Part shown: positions 6,178-12,275 of the stretch, piece after piece | Position numbering within the stretch: position 1 is the first letter of the stretch | Layout of the letters: each line of letters starts with the position of its first letter | Origin: Alphaproteobacteria bacterium | GTDB lineage: Bacteria > Pseudomonadota > Alphaproteobacteria > Sphingomonadales > Emcibacteraceae | Length of the DNA: 12,743 nt | Direction: 5' to 3' | NCBI GenBank assembly: GCA_013152615.1 | Contig: JAADGA010000265.1 | Coordinates: 1 to 12,743, forward strand | Program-made: the position numbers and the translations under genes | The notes under the pieces: generated by a model | What the model was told of the DNA's origin: nothing | Seen by the model: only the letters and a program-made list of their open reading frames with translations | The model's database searches: none

Positions 6178-6824
6178 CAGGATTCCTTTCCTGTTGTCTT
6201 TTGGCCTGTTGTCTTTTGGCCTGTTGTCTGTTGTTTTTTGGCCTGTTGTCTTTTGGTCGCGGCGTTGCGCTTTAAGTAACGCTGGTGTTTATATTCCCGG
6301 ACCAGCTTTTCCAGCGTCCAGTAGAATATGAACCAGACAACGGTTCCTAAAATCATCCCGCCGACAAACATTGGCAATATTGTTGACTGAAGAAAAGGGC
6401 CGAGGGTCGCCATTGGCGATTCAACAATATCCATCAGGCTGTATTTGCCGAGCATGTCATGAACCTGCCCGAAAAAATTATTGGTCGTGGGCGTACCGAT
6501 AATCCAGCTGCCGAAATAATATGTTGACGGCAGGATAAACGGAAAAGTCCACGGATTACCGACCACCGTCCCCATGGCAGAGGTCAGGATGTTACCGCCG
6601 ATAATCCAGGCGAGCAGCGCTGCCAGCAGAAAATGAAAGCCAAGGAAAGGGGTGAAGGACACCGCCGCCCCACTGGCAAATCCGGCGGCAATCGCATAAG
6701 GGGTTCCCGGAATCCGCACCAACCGGTGACGCAGATAGCTTAACGCCCGTTTCCAGCCGGAGGATGGCCAGAAATACTCCCGGGCAGCGACCAGAACATG
6801 TTTCCTTTTACGGCGCTTGAACAG
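6177..6824 (-). CDS. DUF2062 family membrane protein, probable CTG start
   Basis: Function unknown. From the proposed start there are 215 residues. The DUF2062 domain holds PGTPYAIAAGFASGAAVSFTPFLGFHFL, NPWTFPF and several hydrophobic segments, followed by a basic cytoplasmic-looking tail. No ATG, GTG or TTG gives a full N-terminus: the first is TTG at 6722, inside the conserved region. In the same frame, 34 more codons read LFKRRKRKHVLVAAREYF, then WPSSGWKRALSYLRHRL, which looks like the usual N-terminus of this family (MFKRR-like, then W-P-GW). A strong AAAGGAG (6838-6832) stands seven bases before CTG at 6824, so CTG is proposed as the start. The C-terminus is a pentapeptide repeat (TTGQK) encoded by a 15-bp repeat. 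This gene lies between pyrE and pdxJ and overlaps pdxJ by one base. Confidence 0.85.
   Translation of the reverse strand: MFKRRKRKHVLVAAREYFWPSSGWKRALSYLRHRLVRIPGTPYAIAAGFASGAAVSFTPFLGFHFLLAALLAWIIGGNILTSAMGTVVGNPWTFPFILPSTYYFGSWIIGTPTTNNFFGQVHDMLGKYSLMDIVESPMATLGPFLQSTILPMFVGGMILGTVVWFIFYWTLEKLVREYKHQRYLKRNAATKRQQAKKQQTTGQKTTGQKTTGKES
6191..6257. repeat. 15-bp minisatellite in the DUF2062 gene tail
   Basis: The plus-strand unit CTGTTGTCTTTTGGC occurs at 6191-6205 and 6206-6220. A 22-base variant follows (6221-6242), then a copy with one change (6243-6257). On the coding strand the first copy is read as AKRQQ, and after the odd-length unit the same sequence is read one frame over as TTGQK. 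The repeat encodes the last residues of the protein, just ahead of the overlapping pdxJ start. Confidence 0.9.
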
Positions 6825-6838
6825 CTCATCACTCCTTT
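6825..6838 (-). promoter_or_regulatory. Ribosome site deciding the DUF2062 gene start
   Basis: On the minus strand AAAGGAG (6838-6832) is followed by TGATGAG and then CTG. The ATG inside that spacer (6829-6827) is only two bases from the motif and in the wrong frame; it opens a 29-codon ORF. The CTG has ideal spacing and is in frame with the family-like N-terminus. Confidence 0.55.
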
Positions 6839-6848
6839 AATCGGCCCG

Positions 6849-7448
6849 TCAGACCGGGGCTTGCTTTTCTAATCCCCTGCTGCCGGGTTTGACCGCAGGA
6901 AGGCTCGCCAGATCCGCCGGCAACTCGTCCGGGGCATAAACCGCTATGTCCAATTGTGCCAGTGACACCAGCGGCACTCCGACATTGGCGGTGCCATTGC
7001 TGCGATCAATCAAACAGCTTGCGGCCACAACCTCGCCGCCGTAATCGGTGATTAGCCGGATACATTCGCGTGATGACAGGCCGGTGGTAACAATATCTTC
7101 GGCCATTAATATCCGCGCCCCCGGCGGTATTTCGAATCCCCGGCGCAAGGTTAATGCACCGTCAACCCTTTCCGTAAAGATGGATTTAACGCCGAGTTGG
7201 CGGGCCATTTCATAGCCGACCACCACCCCGCCCATCGCCGGTGAAACCACAAGATCAATCCTGACCTCCAGTTGTGCCGTGATTTTGTCAACCAGACCCC
7301 GGCATAATTTTGCCGCAGCCACCGGGTCCATCAATACCCGGGCGCATTGCAGGTAACGCGCCGCGTGAAGCCCGGAGGACAGGATGAAATGGCCCTCAAG
7401 CAGGGCGTCTGCATCGGTAAAATAGCGCAGGACTTCATCACGGTTCAT
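6849..7448 (-). CDS. pyrE: Orotate phosphoribosyltransferase
   Basis: Joins orotate to PRPP to give orotidine 5'-phosphate, the fifth step of UMP synthesis. The 199 residues are of normal length. Motifs are the N-terminal GHFILSSGLHAARYLQCA (19-36), VVSPAMGGVVVGYEMAR, FTERVDGALTLRRGF, and the PRPP-binding loop ILMAEDIVTTGLSS (113-126) with the acidic pair Glu117-Asp118. The ATG at 7448 has AAGGGTGAG ahead of it and lies 26 bases after the rsh stop, so it is probably on the same transcript. A 24-base gap leads to the DUF2062 gene. The start lets the protein open as MNRDEVLRYF, as expected for the family. Confidence 0.97.
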   Translation of the reverse strand: MNRDEVLRYFTDADALLEGHFILSSGLHAARYLQCARVLMDPVAAAKLCRGLVDKITAQLEVRIDLVVSPAMGGVVVGYEMARQLGVKSIFTERVDGALTLRRGFEIPPGARILMAEDIVTTGLSSRECIRLITDYGGEVVAASCLIDRSNGTANVGVPLVSLAQLDIAVYAPDELPADLASLPAVKPGSRGLEKQAPV

Positions 7449-7474
7449 TATTTTATCTCACCCTTCATATCAAA

Positions 7475-9622
7475 TTACCTGAAGGCCCTCTCGACCGAGC
7501 TTACCCGCTCATTCACTCTCAGGGCCGCAATAATACTGGTGAGATGTTTAACATCCCTGACCTCAATATCAAGCGTTATCCTGAATAATTCCGGCGCCCG
7601 TTCAATAAATTTTATATTGCTGATATTGCCCTTTTCCCGGGCGACAACATTCAGCACAACCGCCAGCGCACCCGGAAAATGTTCCAGCAGAACTTCAATC
7701 CGGCTGAGGAAAATACTGTTCTTGTCTTCCGGGACCAGCCACGACAGGTCAAGCCATGATTCCGGAGTATCGCTATAGACATCAAGGGCTTCGCAATCAA
7801 TGGTATGCACCATAATTCCCTTGCCGGTGGTAACAATGCCAACAATCCTGTCACCCATGATCGGATGACAGCAATCAGACATATGAACCGCGAGACCCGG
7901 CGTAAGCCCCCGGATTGGAATCTGATGATCGCCGCCCTTGTGATTGAGACCGGTATCAATCATTTTAGGCAGCGGAAAAGAATAATGGCCGTTCAGCTTG
8001 ATACCGGGATATATGGTTTCCAGTATTTTGCGGTCGGACAATTCGCCCTTGCCCACCTGTTCATAAATTTCCGTAATGGTGCCAAGCTGAAGCTTTTTCG
8101 CACAGAGTGTCAGTGCCTTGTCGTTAAATTCACGATCCTCAAGCTTGAAGGCCCGTTCGAGCAGACTTTTGCCAAGAGCCTGATATTCCTGCTTTTTCTT
8201 GTGACTGATAAAGCGGCGAATCGCCGCCTTGGCCTTGCCGGTGATGACAAAGCCGAGCCAGTTGGGAGACGGTTGCTGGGCCGTTGACCGCAGAATCTCG
8301 ACCTGATCACCATTGACCAGACGGGTACGCAGCGGCACCGGATGACCATTTACCTTGCCGCCAACACAGCTGTCGCCGACTTCGGTATGAACCGCATAGG
8401 CAAAATCGACCACCGTGGACCCCTGGGGCAAATTGACCAGCATCCCTTTGGGGGTAAAGCAGAATACCTGATTCTGATACATCGCCAGTCTGGTATGCTC
8501 AAGAAACTCGTCCGGGCTGTCGGCATGCTCCATGATCTCCAGCAGGTCCCGGAGCCATTTATACTGCGCGCCCTCGGTCTCGGAACTATGCTGTTTATAA
8601 ATCCAGTGGGCCGCCACCCCCTGTTCGGCGACCGCATCCATCTCCGACGATCTGATCTGGATCTCGATACGTTTTTTCCCCGGACCGAGCACCGCGGTAT
8701 GAAAGGACTGATAGCCATTGGGTTTCGGCATCGAAATATAGTCCTTGATCAGCCCCGGAATCGCCTGCCACTGGCCATGGACCACCCCGAGAACCCGGTA
8801 GCAGGTTTCAGCATCATCAACAATGATGCGAAAAGCGATAATATCCGCCTGATCATCAAGGCTGACATGACGGTAAGTCATTTTGCGCCAAATCGAATAG
8901 AGCCGCTTTTCACGGCCAAAGACCTCCGCTTCAATGCCGGCATCTGCCAACAGGCGTTCAAGCTCGGCAATCACGGTGTCCTTGATGCCCTCGGTGTTGG
9001 CGTGGATTTGATCCATCCGTTTCAGGATTGATTCATAAGCGCTCGGATAAACATGCGGAAAAGCCAGAGCTTCCAGTTCCTCCTTGACCTCCTGCATACC
9101 GATGCGTTCCGCAAGCGGGGCATATATATCAAGGGTTTCGCGGGCAATGCGCACCCGTTTTTCCAGCTTTTTAATGTGGGTCAATGTGCGCATATTATGC
9201 AGCCTGTCGGCCAGCTTCACCAGCAACACCCGGATATCATGAGACATCGCCAGCAGGAATTTACGAAAATTATCCGCCTGTTTGGCACTTTCCGATGAGT
9301 AGGTGAGTTCGGATAATTTGGTCACCCCGTCAACCATTCTGGCAACATTGGCGCCGAATAATTCCTCGATCTGTTCAGGGGTGGCGATGGTGTCTTCGAT
9401 GGTATCATGCAACAGGGCGGTAATAATGGTATCGCTGTCCATTTTCATATGAGTGAGGATACCGGCCACTTCAAGCGGGTGGGAGAAATACGGGTCACCA
9501 CTGGCCCGCTTCTGCTTGCCATGCACCTTCATTGAGAAGACATAGGCCCGGTTCAACAGGTTCTCATTAATGTCGGGATCATAGTCCCGGACCCGCTCGA
9601 CAAGTTCATACTGTCTGATCAA
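7475..9622 (-). CDS. rsh: Bifunctional (p)ppGpp synthetase/hydrolase, SpoT/Rel type
   Basis: Makes and degrades the stringent-response alarmone (p)ppGpp. The 715 residues keep the full Rsh layout. The HD hydrolase domain has FSHP (His48), LLHDTIEDT (His72-Asp73) and LADRLHNMRT (Asp139), so hydrolysis should work. The synthetase domain (about 235-345) has FGREKRLYSIWRKM, DQADIIAFRI and RIEIQIRSSEMD ending in EQGVAAHW. A TGS domain (about 385-446) starts FCFTPKGM. A conserved cysteine region has DCCHPIMGDRIVGI, and a C-terminal ACT-type domain follows. The basic RxK motif in place of RelA's acidic ExDD fits a bifunctional enzyme, the single Rsh typical of alphaproteobacteria. The start is TTG at 9622, giving MIRQYELVERV as in related proteins; no in-frame ATG exists before an upstream stop. 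It follows rpoZ after a terminator. Confidence 0.96.
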   Translation of the reverse strand: MIRQYELVERVRDYDPDINENLLNRAYVFSMKVHGKQKRASGDPYFSHPLEVAGILTHMKMDSDTIITALLHDTIEDTIATPEQIEELFGANVARMVDGVTKLSELTYSSESAKQADNFRKFLLAMSHDIRVLLVKLADRLHNMRTLTHIKKLEKRVRIARETLDIYAPLAERIGMQEVKEELEALAFPHVYPSAYESILKRMDQIHANTEGIKDTVIAELERLLADAGIEAEVFGREKRLYSIWRKMTYRHVSLDDQADIIAFRIIVDDAETCYRVLGVVHGQWQAIPGLIKDYISMPKPNGYQSFHTAVLGPGKKRIEIQIRSSEMDAVAEQGVAAHWIYKQHSSETEGAQYKWLRDLLEIMEHADSPDEFLEHTRLAMYQNQVFCFTPKGMLVNLPQGSTVVDFAYAVHTEVGDSCVGGKVNGHPVPLRTRLVNGDQVEILRSTAQQPSPNWLGFVITGKAKAAIRRFISHKKKQEYQALGKSLLERAFKLEDREFNDKALTLCAKKLQLGTITEIYEQVGKGELSDRKILETIYPGIKLNGHYSFPLPKMIDTGLNHKGGDHQIPIRGLTPGLAVHMSDCCHPIMGDRIVGIVTTGKGIMVHTIDCEALDVYSDTPESWLDLSWLVPEDKNSIFLSRIEVLLEHFPGALAVVLNVVAREKGNISNIKFIERAPELFRITLDIEVRDVKHLTSIIAALRVNERVSSVERAFR

Positions 9623-9638
9623 AGCATTACATTCCCTT
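9619..9638 (-). promoter_or_regulatory. Ribosome site and out-of-frame ATGs at the rsh start
   Basis: AAGGGA (9638-9633) precedes two tiny ORFs: ATG TAA (9632-9627) and ATG CTT TGA (9627-9619). The second ATG has ideal spacing (5 bases) but ends in a TGA that overlaps the TTG of rsh. The TTG is 10 bases from the motif and is the only start in frame. This suggests weak or coupled initiation of rsh. Confidence 0.5.
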
Positions 9639-9667
9639 CAGATGAAGAAATATCGGCTATTCCCTGA

Positions 9668-9695
9668 TAATATATAACCGGTAATATATAACCGG
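9668..9695. repeat. Perfect 14-bp tandem duplication upstream of rsh
   Basis: TAATATATAACCGG occurs twice in tandem (9668-9681, 9682-9695), and a third CCGG follows at 9699-9702. It lies between the rpoZ terminator and the rsh start. On the minus strand each copy provides TATATT-like sequence, so it could hold one or two -10 elements for rsh. No convincing -35 was found. Confidence 0.85.
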
Positions 9696-9703
9696 AAACC
9701 GGC

Positions 9704-9738
9704 AAAAAAAAGACCTCCAGTATATTACACTGCAGGTC
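9704..9738 (-). terminator. Intrinsic terminator of rpoZ
   Basis: On the minus strand GACCTGCAGT (9738-9729) pairs with ACTGGAGGTC (9721-9712) with one G-G mismatch, across a 7-base loop, followed by eight T residues (9711-9704). It begins 28 bases after the rpoZ stop. It implies that rsh has its own promoter downstream, or that read-through is regulated. Confidence 0.85.
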
Positions 9739-9765
9739 CCGGTATTTTTCAAAATAAATAAAAAT

Positions 9766-10167
9766 TTATTCGGTTTCGCTATTTTCCGTTCCCTGCTTGG
9801 TAATCTTGGAAAATATGGCCTCTGCCTTCATTTCCGCAGATACCTTGGCCAGACTTTCCGCGGTAACCTCCTGCTGGGTTTCCTCCAGCTTGCGGCCTGC
9901 CAGCAACAGTGAAATATCATCTTCTTCCGGTTCATCGACCTCGATATTTTTCTGTAGCCCGTGAATAAGCGATTCCCGTAAACTTTCGGCAGTAAGCTGC
10001 TCATCCGCCAGTTCCCTGAGCGCAACCACCGGATTTTTATCATTGTCCCGTTCCACCAGTATCGGCGCTCCGGATGCAATCTGCCGCGCCCTCTGGGCCG
10101 CAAGCAGTACCAGCTCAAACCGGTTCGGGACTTTATCAACGCAATCTTCAACGGTAACACGGGCCAT
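9766..10167 (-). CDS. rpoZ: RNA polymerase omega subunit
   Basis: Small subunit that helps assemble and stabilise the beta' subunit of RNA polymerase. The start [30 protein letters not shown] is the standard omega N-terminus. The ALRELAD helix follows, then an acidic, probably flexible tail rich in Glu ([14 protein letters not shown]). The 133 residues are longer than the 91 of E. coli omega, as is common in alphaproteobacteria. The frame is open 11 codons upstream, but the ATG at 10167 with GGAGAAG ahead of it gives the conserved start. The N-terminal MAR motif is the omega part of the ppGpp site known from E. coli, and the alarmone enzyme rsh is the next gene. A terminator hairpin lies in the leader and another follows the gene. 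Confidence 0.97.
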   Translation of the reverse strand: MARVTVEDCVDKVPNRFELVLLAAQRARQIASGAPILVERDNDKNPVVALRELADEQLTAESLRESLIHGLQKNIEVDEPEEDDISLLLAGRKLEETQQEVTAESLAKVSAEMKAEAIFSKITKQGTENSETE

Positions 10168-10184
10168 GCTATATCTTCTCCAGC

Positions 10185-10208
10185 AAAAAAAAGTCCGCAC
10201 AGGCAGAC
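10185..10208 (-). terminator. Terminator hairpin between folK and rpoZ, inside the probable rpoZ leader
   Basis: On the minus strand GTCTGC (10208-10203) pairs with GCGGAC (10198-10193) with one U-G wobble over a 4-base loop, followed by eight T residues (10192-10185). It can serve as the folK terminator. However, the T-tract ends 17 bases before the rpoZ ATG, and the best rpoZ promoter lies upstream of the hairpin, so it may also attenuate rpoZ. Confidence 0.75.
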
Positions 10209-10224
10209 ATCATTCCAGATGCGG

Positions 10225-10253
10225 CTTATACAACTCAAATTATGGTCTGTAAA
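10225..10253 (-). promoter_or_regulatory. Probable rpoZ promoter overlapping the folK end
   Basis: On the minus strand TTTACA (10253-10248) and TATAAG (10230-10225) are 17 bases apart, each one mismatch from consensus. The -35 is inside the last folK codons. The expected start near 10218 gives an rpoZ leader of about 50 bases that contains the terminator hairpin and then the ribosome site. Confidence 0.55.
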
Positions 10254-10771
10254 GACTGTTCTGCCGTATTTTCCACCGCCTTGATCAGGGTGGCGACATT
10301 TTCGCCTGTTACCGGGTGAACCCAGTCTGAACAGATGTCCCTCAGCGGCCTCAGCACGAAAAGCCTTTGGTCCAGCCGGGGGTGGGGAATAATGAGTTCA
10401 CGCTGGCTCACATCATCTTTCTGTTGCTGCCACTGCCGGGATGGCGGCATGACCTGATCATGATAGGCGATGATGTCCAGATCAATAATCCGCGCTTCCC
10501 ACCGCACCCGGCGCTTACGGCCAAGTCCGGCCTCTATCCCGTGCAAGGCCTGCAGCAACGCCTTGGCCGATAATCCGGTTTCAACCGCAGCCACCGCATT
10601 GACAAACCACGGCTGGTCCGACTTTGGCACCGGCGCGGATTGGTAAAAACGTGACAGTTTCTTCACCCTTATCCCACAGGCGGGCATTGCATCAAGCGCC
10701 GCCGCCAGCACTGCCCGCGGGCTGTCAAACATTTCACCGGTTAAATTACTGCCCAGACCAACAACAATCAT
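10235..10771 (-). CDS. folK: 2-amino-4-hydroxy-6-hydroxymethyldihydropteridine pyrophosphokinase
   Basis: Transfers pyrophosphate from ATP to 6-hydroxymethyl-7,8-dihydropterin, a step in folate synthesis. From the ATG at 10771 there are 178 residues, close to the usual 160-180. The N-terminus MIVVGLGSNLTGEMFDSPRAVL is typical, as are SRFYQSAPVP, QPWFVNAV, and the family signature RRVRWEARIIDLDIIAY (88-103) with Asp97 and Asp99 for magnesium. IPHPRLDQRLFVLRPL follows near the C-terminus. The frame extends 13 codons upstream to a less suitable start; GGAAAA ahead of the ATG at 10771 and the family start favour the shorter form. It is divergent from the NYN gene and followed by a terminator before rpoZ. 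Confidence 0.96.
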   Translation of the reverse strand: MIVVGLGSNLTGEMFDSPRAVLAAALDAMPACGIRVKKLSRFYQSAPVPKSDQPWFVNAVAAVETGLSAKALLQALHGIEAGLGRKRRVRWEARIIDLDIIAYHDQVMPPSRQWQQQKDDVSQRELIIPHPRLDQRLFVLRPLRDICSDWVHPVTGENVATLIKAVENTAEQSLQTII

Positions 10772-10794
10772 TACATTTTCCAAAAAAATTACTA

Positions 10795-10811
10795 TATGAT
10801 CAAAAATCATA
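10795..10811. repeat. Small inverted repeat between folK and the NYN gene
   Basis: TATGAT (10795-10800) and ATCATA (10806-10811) flank five bases. It lies in the AT-rich divergent promoter region, just upstream of the NYN -10 element. It could be a regulator site, but arms this short may be chance in AT-rich DNA. Confidence 0.4.
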
Positions 10812-10817
10812 AAAATA

Positions 10818-10826
10818 TGTTATAAT
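10818..10826 (+). promoter_or_regulatory. Extended -10 promoter of the NYN gene
   Basis: TG, one base, then a perfect TATAAT (10821-10826) form an extended -10 element; no good -35 stands 17 bases ahead, which extended -10 promoters tolerate. Transcription would start near 10833, with GAGGA (10851-10855) nine bases before the ATG at 10865. Confidence 0.55.
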
Positions 10827-10864
10827 GCACTTATAGTTAATTTATTTTTTGAGGATATTTTATT

Positions 10865-11446
10865 ATGTATTTTCACCCTAATGAGAAACTGGCGCTGTTC
10901 ATTGATGGCTCGAACCTGTTTGCCACGGCGAAATCATTAAATTTCGATATTGACTACAAACGGTTACGTAGTTTTTTCGCCAAAAATGGCCTGTTGCTCA
11001 GGGCCAATTATTACACCGCGCTGCTGGAAGATCAGGAATATTCCCCGCTGCGGCCGCTGGTCGACTGGCTGGATTATAATGGCTATACTCTGGTCACCAA
11101 ACCGACCAAGGAATTTACCGACAGCAAGGGGGAAAAGAAAATCAAGGGCAATATGGATATGGAACTGGCGATAGATATGATGGGCATGACCGAACATGTT
11201 GATCATATGGTGCTGTTTTCCGGGGATGGTGATTTCAGACGTCTGGTTGAGGTGATCCAGCGCCGGGGGGTCCGGGTCACCGTCGTCAGCAGCACCAGAA
11301 CAGTCCCGCCGATGATTGCCGATGAACTCAGACGACAGGCAGATGTTTTTGTTGAACTTTCTGATATGTATCAGGAATTTGGCCGGGACCCGGGCAATTG
11401 CAATTTTCAGGGCGCCGCCGCTACCCGCAGTCCGGCAGGCGAATAG
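10865..11446 (+). CDS. LabA-like NYN domain protein, probable ribonuclease
   Basis: A PIN-like nuclease fold protein of 193 residues in the NYN/LabA (DUF88) family; members are thought to be metal-dependent RNases, but the target here is unknown. The acidic active-site residues are in place: LALFIDGSNLF with Asp14 and Asn17, GNMDMELAIDMM with Asp98 and Asp104, and LFSGDGDFRRLVE with Asp121 and Asp123. The domain ends with VRVTVVSSTRTVPPMIADELRRQADVF. The C-terminal 25 residues look flexible. GAGGA, nine bases ahead, supports the ATG. It is divergent from folK and 23 bases ahead of the uracil-DNA glycosylase, so both are probably on one transcript. A similar NYN-folK-rpoZ-rsh neighbourhood recurs in alphaproteobacteria. 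Confidence 0.93.
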   Translation: MYFHPNEKLALFIDGSNLFATAKSLNFDIDYKRLRSFFAKNGLLLRANYYTALLEDQEYSPLRPLVDWLDYNGYTLVTKPTKEFTDSKGEKKIKGNMDMELAIDMMGMTEHVDHMVLFSGDGDFRRLVEVIQRRGVRVTVVSSTRTVPPMIADELRRQADVFVELSDMYQEFGRDPGNCNFQGAAATRSPAGE

Positions 11447-11469
11447 CATAATACCCCGGGGGAGCGCTA

Positions 11470-12186
11470 ATGGCTGTCACCACGCTGCCATATGATGCCC
11501 CGCAGGATTGCGCCCTGTGTCCGCGACTGGTTGCCTTTCGTACGGAAAACCGGAAAAAATATCCTGATTTTCACAATAATCCGGTACCGTCATTGGGCGA
11601 AAGTGATCCCGAACTGCTGATTGTCGGACTCGCCCCCGGCCTGAAAGGGGCCAATCGAACCGCCCAACCCTTTACCGGAGATTTCGCCGGTAATTTTCTG
11701 TTCGCTGCCCTGACAAAATTTGGCCGCGCCACCGGCTATGACCGCACCGGCACCGGTGATACCCTGATAGCTGACGACACCCTGATAGCCGGTGATACTC
11801 TGATACTTAAAGACACCCTGATCACCAACGCAGTACGTTGTGTCCCGCCGCAGAATAAAACCATTGCCGCCGAGGAACATAACTGTCGGCCCTTCCTGAT
11901 TAACCAGATCAGCAACCTGCCCCGTCTGAAAATAATTCTGGCCCTTGGACTGGTGGCGCATAATGCTGTCCTGACCAGCTACGGCAAAAAGAAATCCGCC
12001 TGCCGTTTTGCCCACGGTGCCACACACCTGTTGGACGAAGATTCCGCTATTACCCTGATCGACAGCTATCATTGTTCGCGTTACAACATTAACACCCGCC
12101 GACTGACAACGGCAATGTTTGAGGATGTCTTTCACCGAATAGATACTCTCCTCACCATAAATCCGGAGCTAAGGAAAATTTCATGA
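11470..12186 (+). CDS. Uracil-DNA glycosylase, family 5 (UDGb), Fe-S type
   Basis: Removes uracil and related deaminated bases from DNA to start base excision repair. In its 238 residues, motif 1 is GLAPGLKGANRT (53-64), continuing to PFTGDFAG, and motif 2 is YHCSRYNINTRRLT (200-213) with His201. The polar GLAPG site is that of family 5 rather than family 4. Four cysteines that could hold a 4Fe-4S cluster are visible: Cys14, Cys17 (DCALC), Cys124 (NAVRCVPPQNK) and Cys139. Between GYDRTG and ITNAVRC the protein has a repeated DTLI segment from an 18-bp tandem repeat, so the loop is longer or changed. GGGGGAG ahead of the ATG supports this start. It follows the NYN gene by 23 bases, and its stop overlaps a lipoprotein ATG (ATGA). 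Confidence 0.93.
   Translation: MAVTTLPYDAPQDCALCPRLVAFRTENRKKYPDFHNNPVPSLGESDPELLIVGLAPGLKGANRTAQPFTGDFAGNFLFAALTKFGRATGYDRTGTGDTLIADDTLIAGDTLILKDTLITNAVRCVPPQNKTIAAEEHNCRPFLINQISNLPRLKIILALGLVAHNAVLTSYGKKKSACRFAHGATHLLDEDSAITLIDSYHCSRYNINTRRLTTAMFEDVFHRIDTLLTINPELRKIS
11758..11829 (+). repeat. 18-bp in-frame tandem repeat in the glycosylase gene
   Basis: Four 18-bp units (11758-11775, 11776-11793, 11794-11811, 11812-11829) encode DTLIAD, DTLIAG, DTLILK and DTLITN. The last one leads into the conserved ITNAVRC strand. Units 1-3 have diverged at several third positions, so the expansion is not very recent. Confidence 0.9.
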
Positions 12187-12275
12187 GTCGTTTTATTGTA
12201 TTTTTCATAGCACCATTACTGTCTCTAACTGTTTTTTCTTGTGGTCAGACCGGGTCACGGGCCGCTGGCCGATAA
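12183..12275 (+). CDS. Tiny lipoprotein ORF, probably frameshifted
   Basis: Thirty codons starting MSRFIVFFIAPLLSLTVFSC: a short basic start, a hydrophobic stretch (4-18), and a lipobox-like VFSC with Cys20 followed by GQTG. The start is good: AAGGA seven bases ahead, and the ATG overlaps the glycosylase stop as ATGA. The frame ends only ten residues after the cysteine. In the +1 frame a coding-like stretch continues (HGPLADKQNLQDF to VYPTIVDHGR, stop at 12375), as if a base had been inserted in the GGG at 12252-12254. Joined, the two parts would make a lipoprotein of about 63 residues. The start CGQxG with GPL recalls the LptM-type small lipoproteins (CGQKGPL), which is only a resemblance. 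It is either a short real lipoprotein or a decayed gene. Confidence 0.5.
   Translation: MSRFIVFFIAPLLSLTVFSCGQTGSRAAGR

Noticed and set aside
8342..9031. Long plus-strand ORF opposite rsh
   Set aside because: It is antisense to conserved synthetase and TGS codons, with no domain or ribosome site.
10168..10200. 11-codon extension of rpoZ
   Set aside because: It runs through the terminator hairpin and lacks a ribosome site; MARVTV is the conserved omega start.
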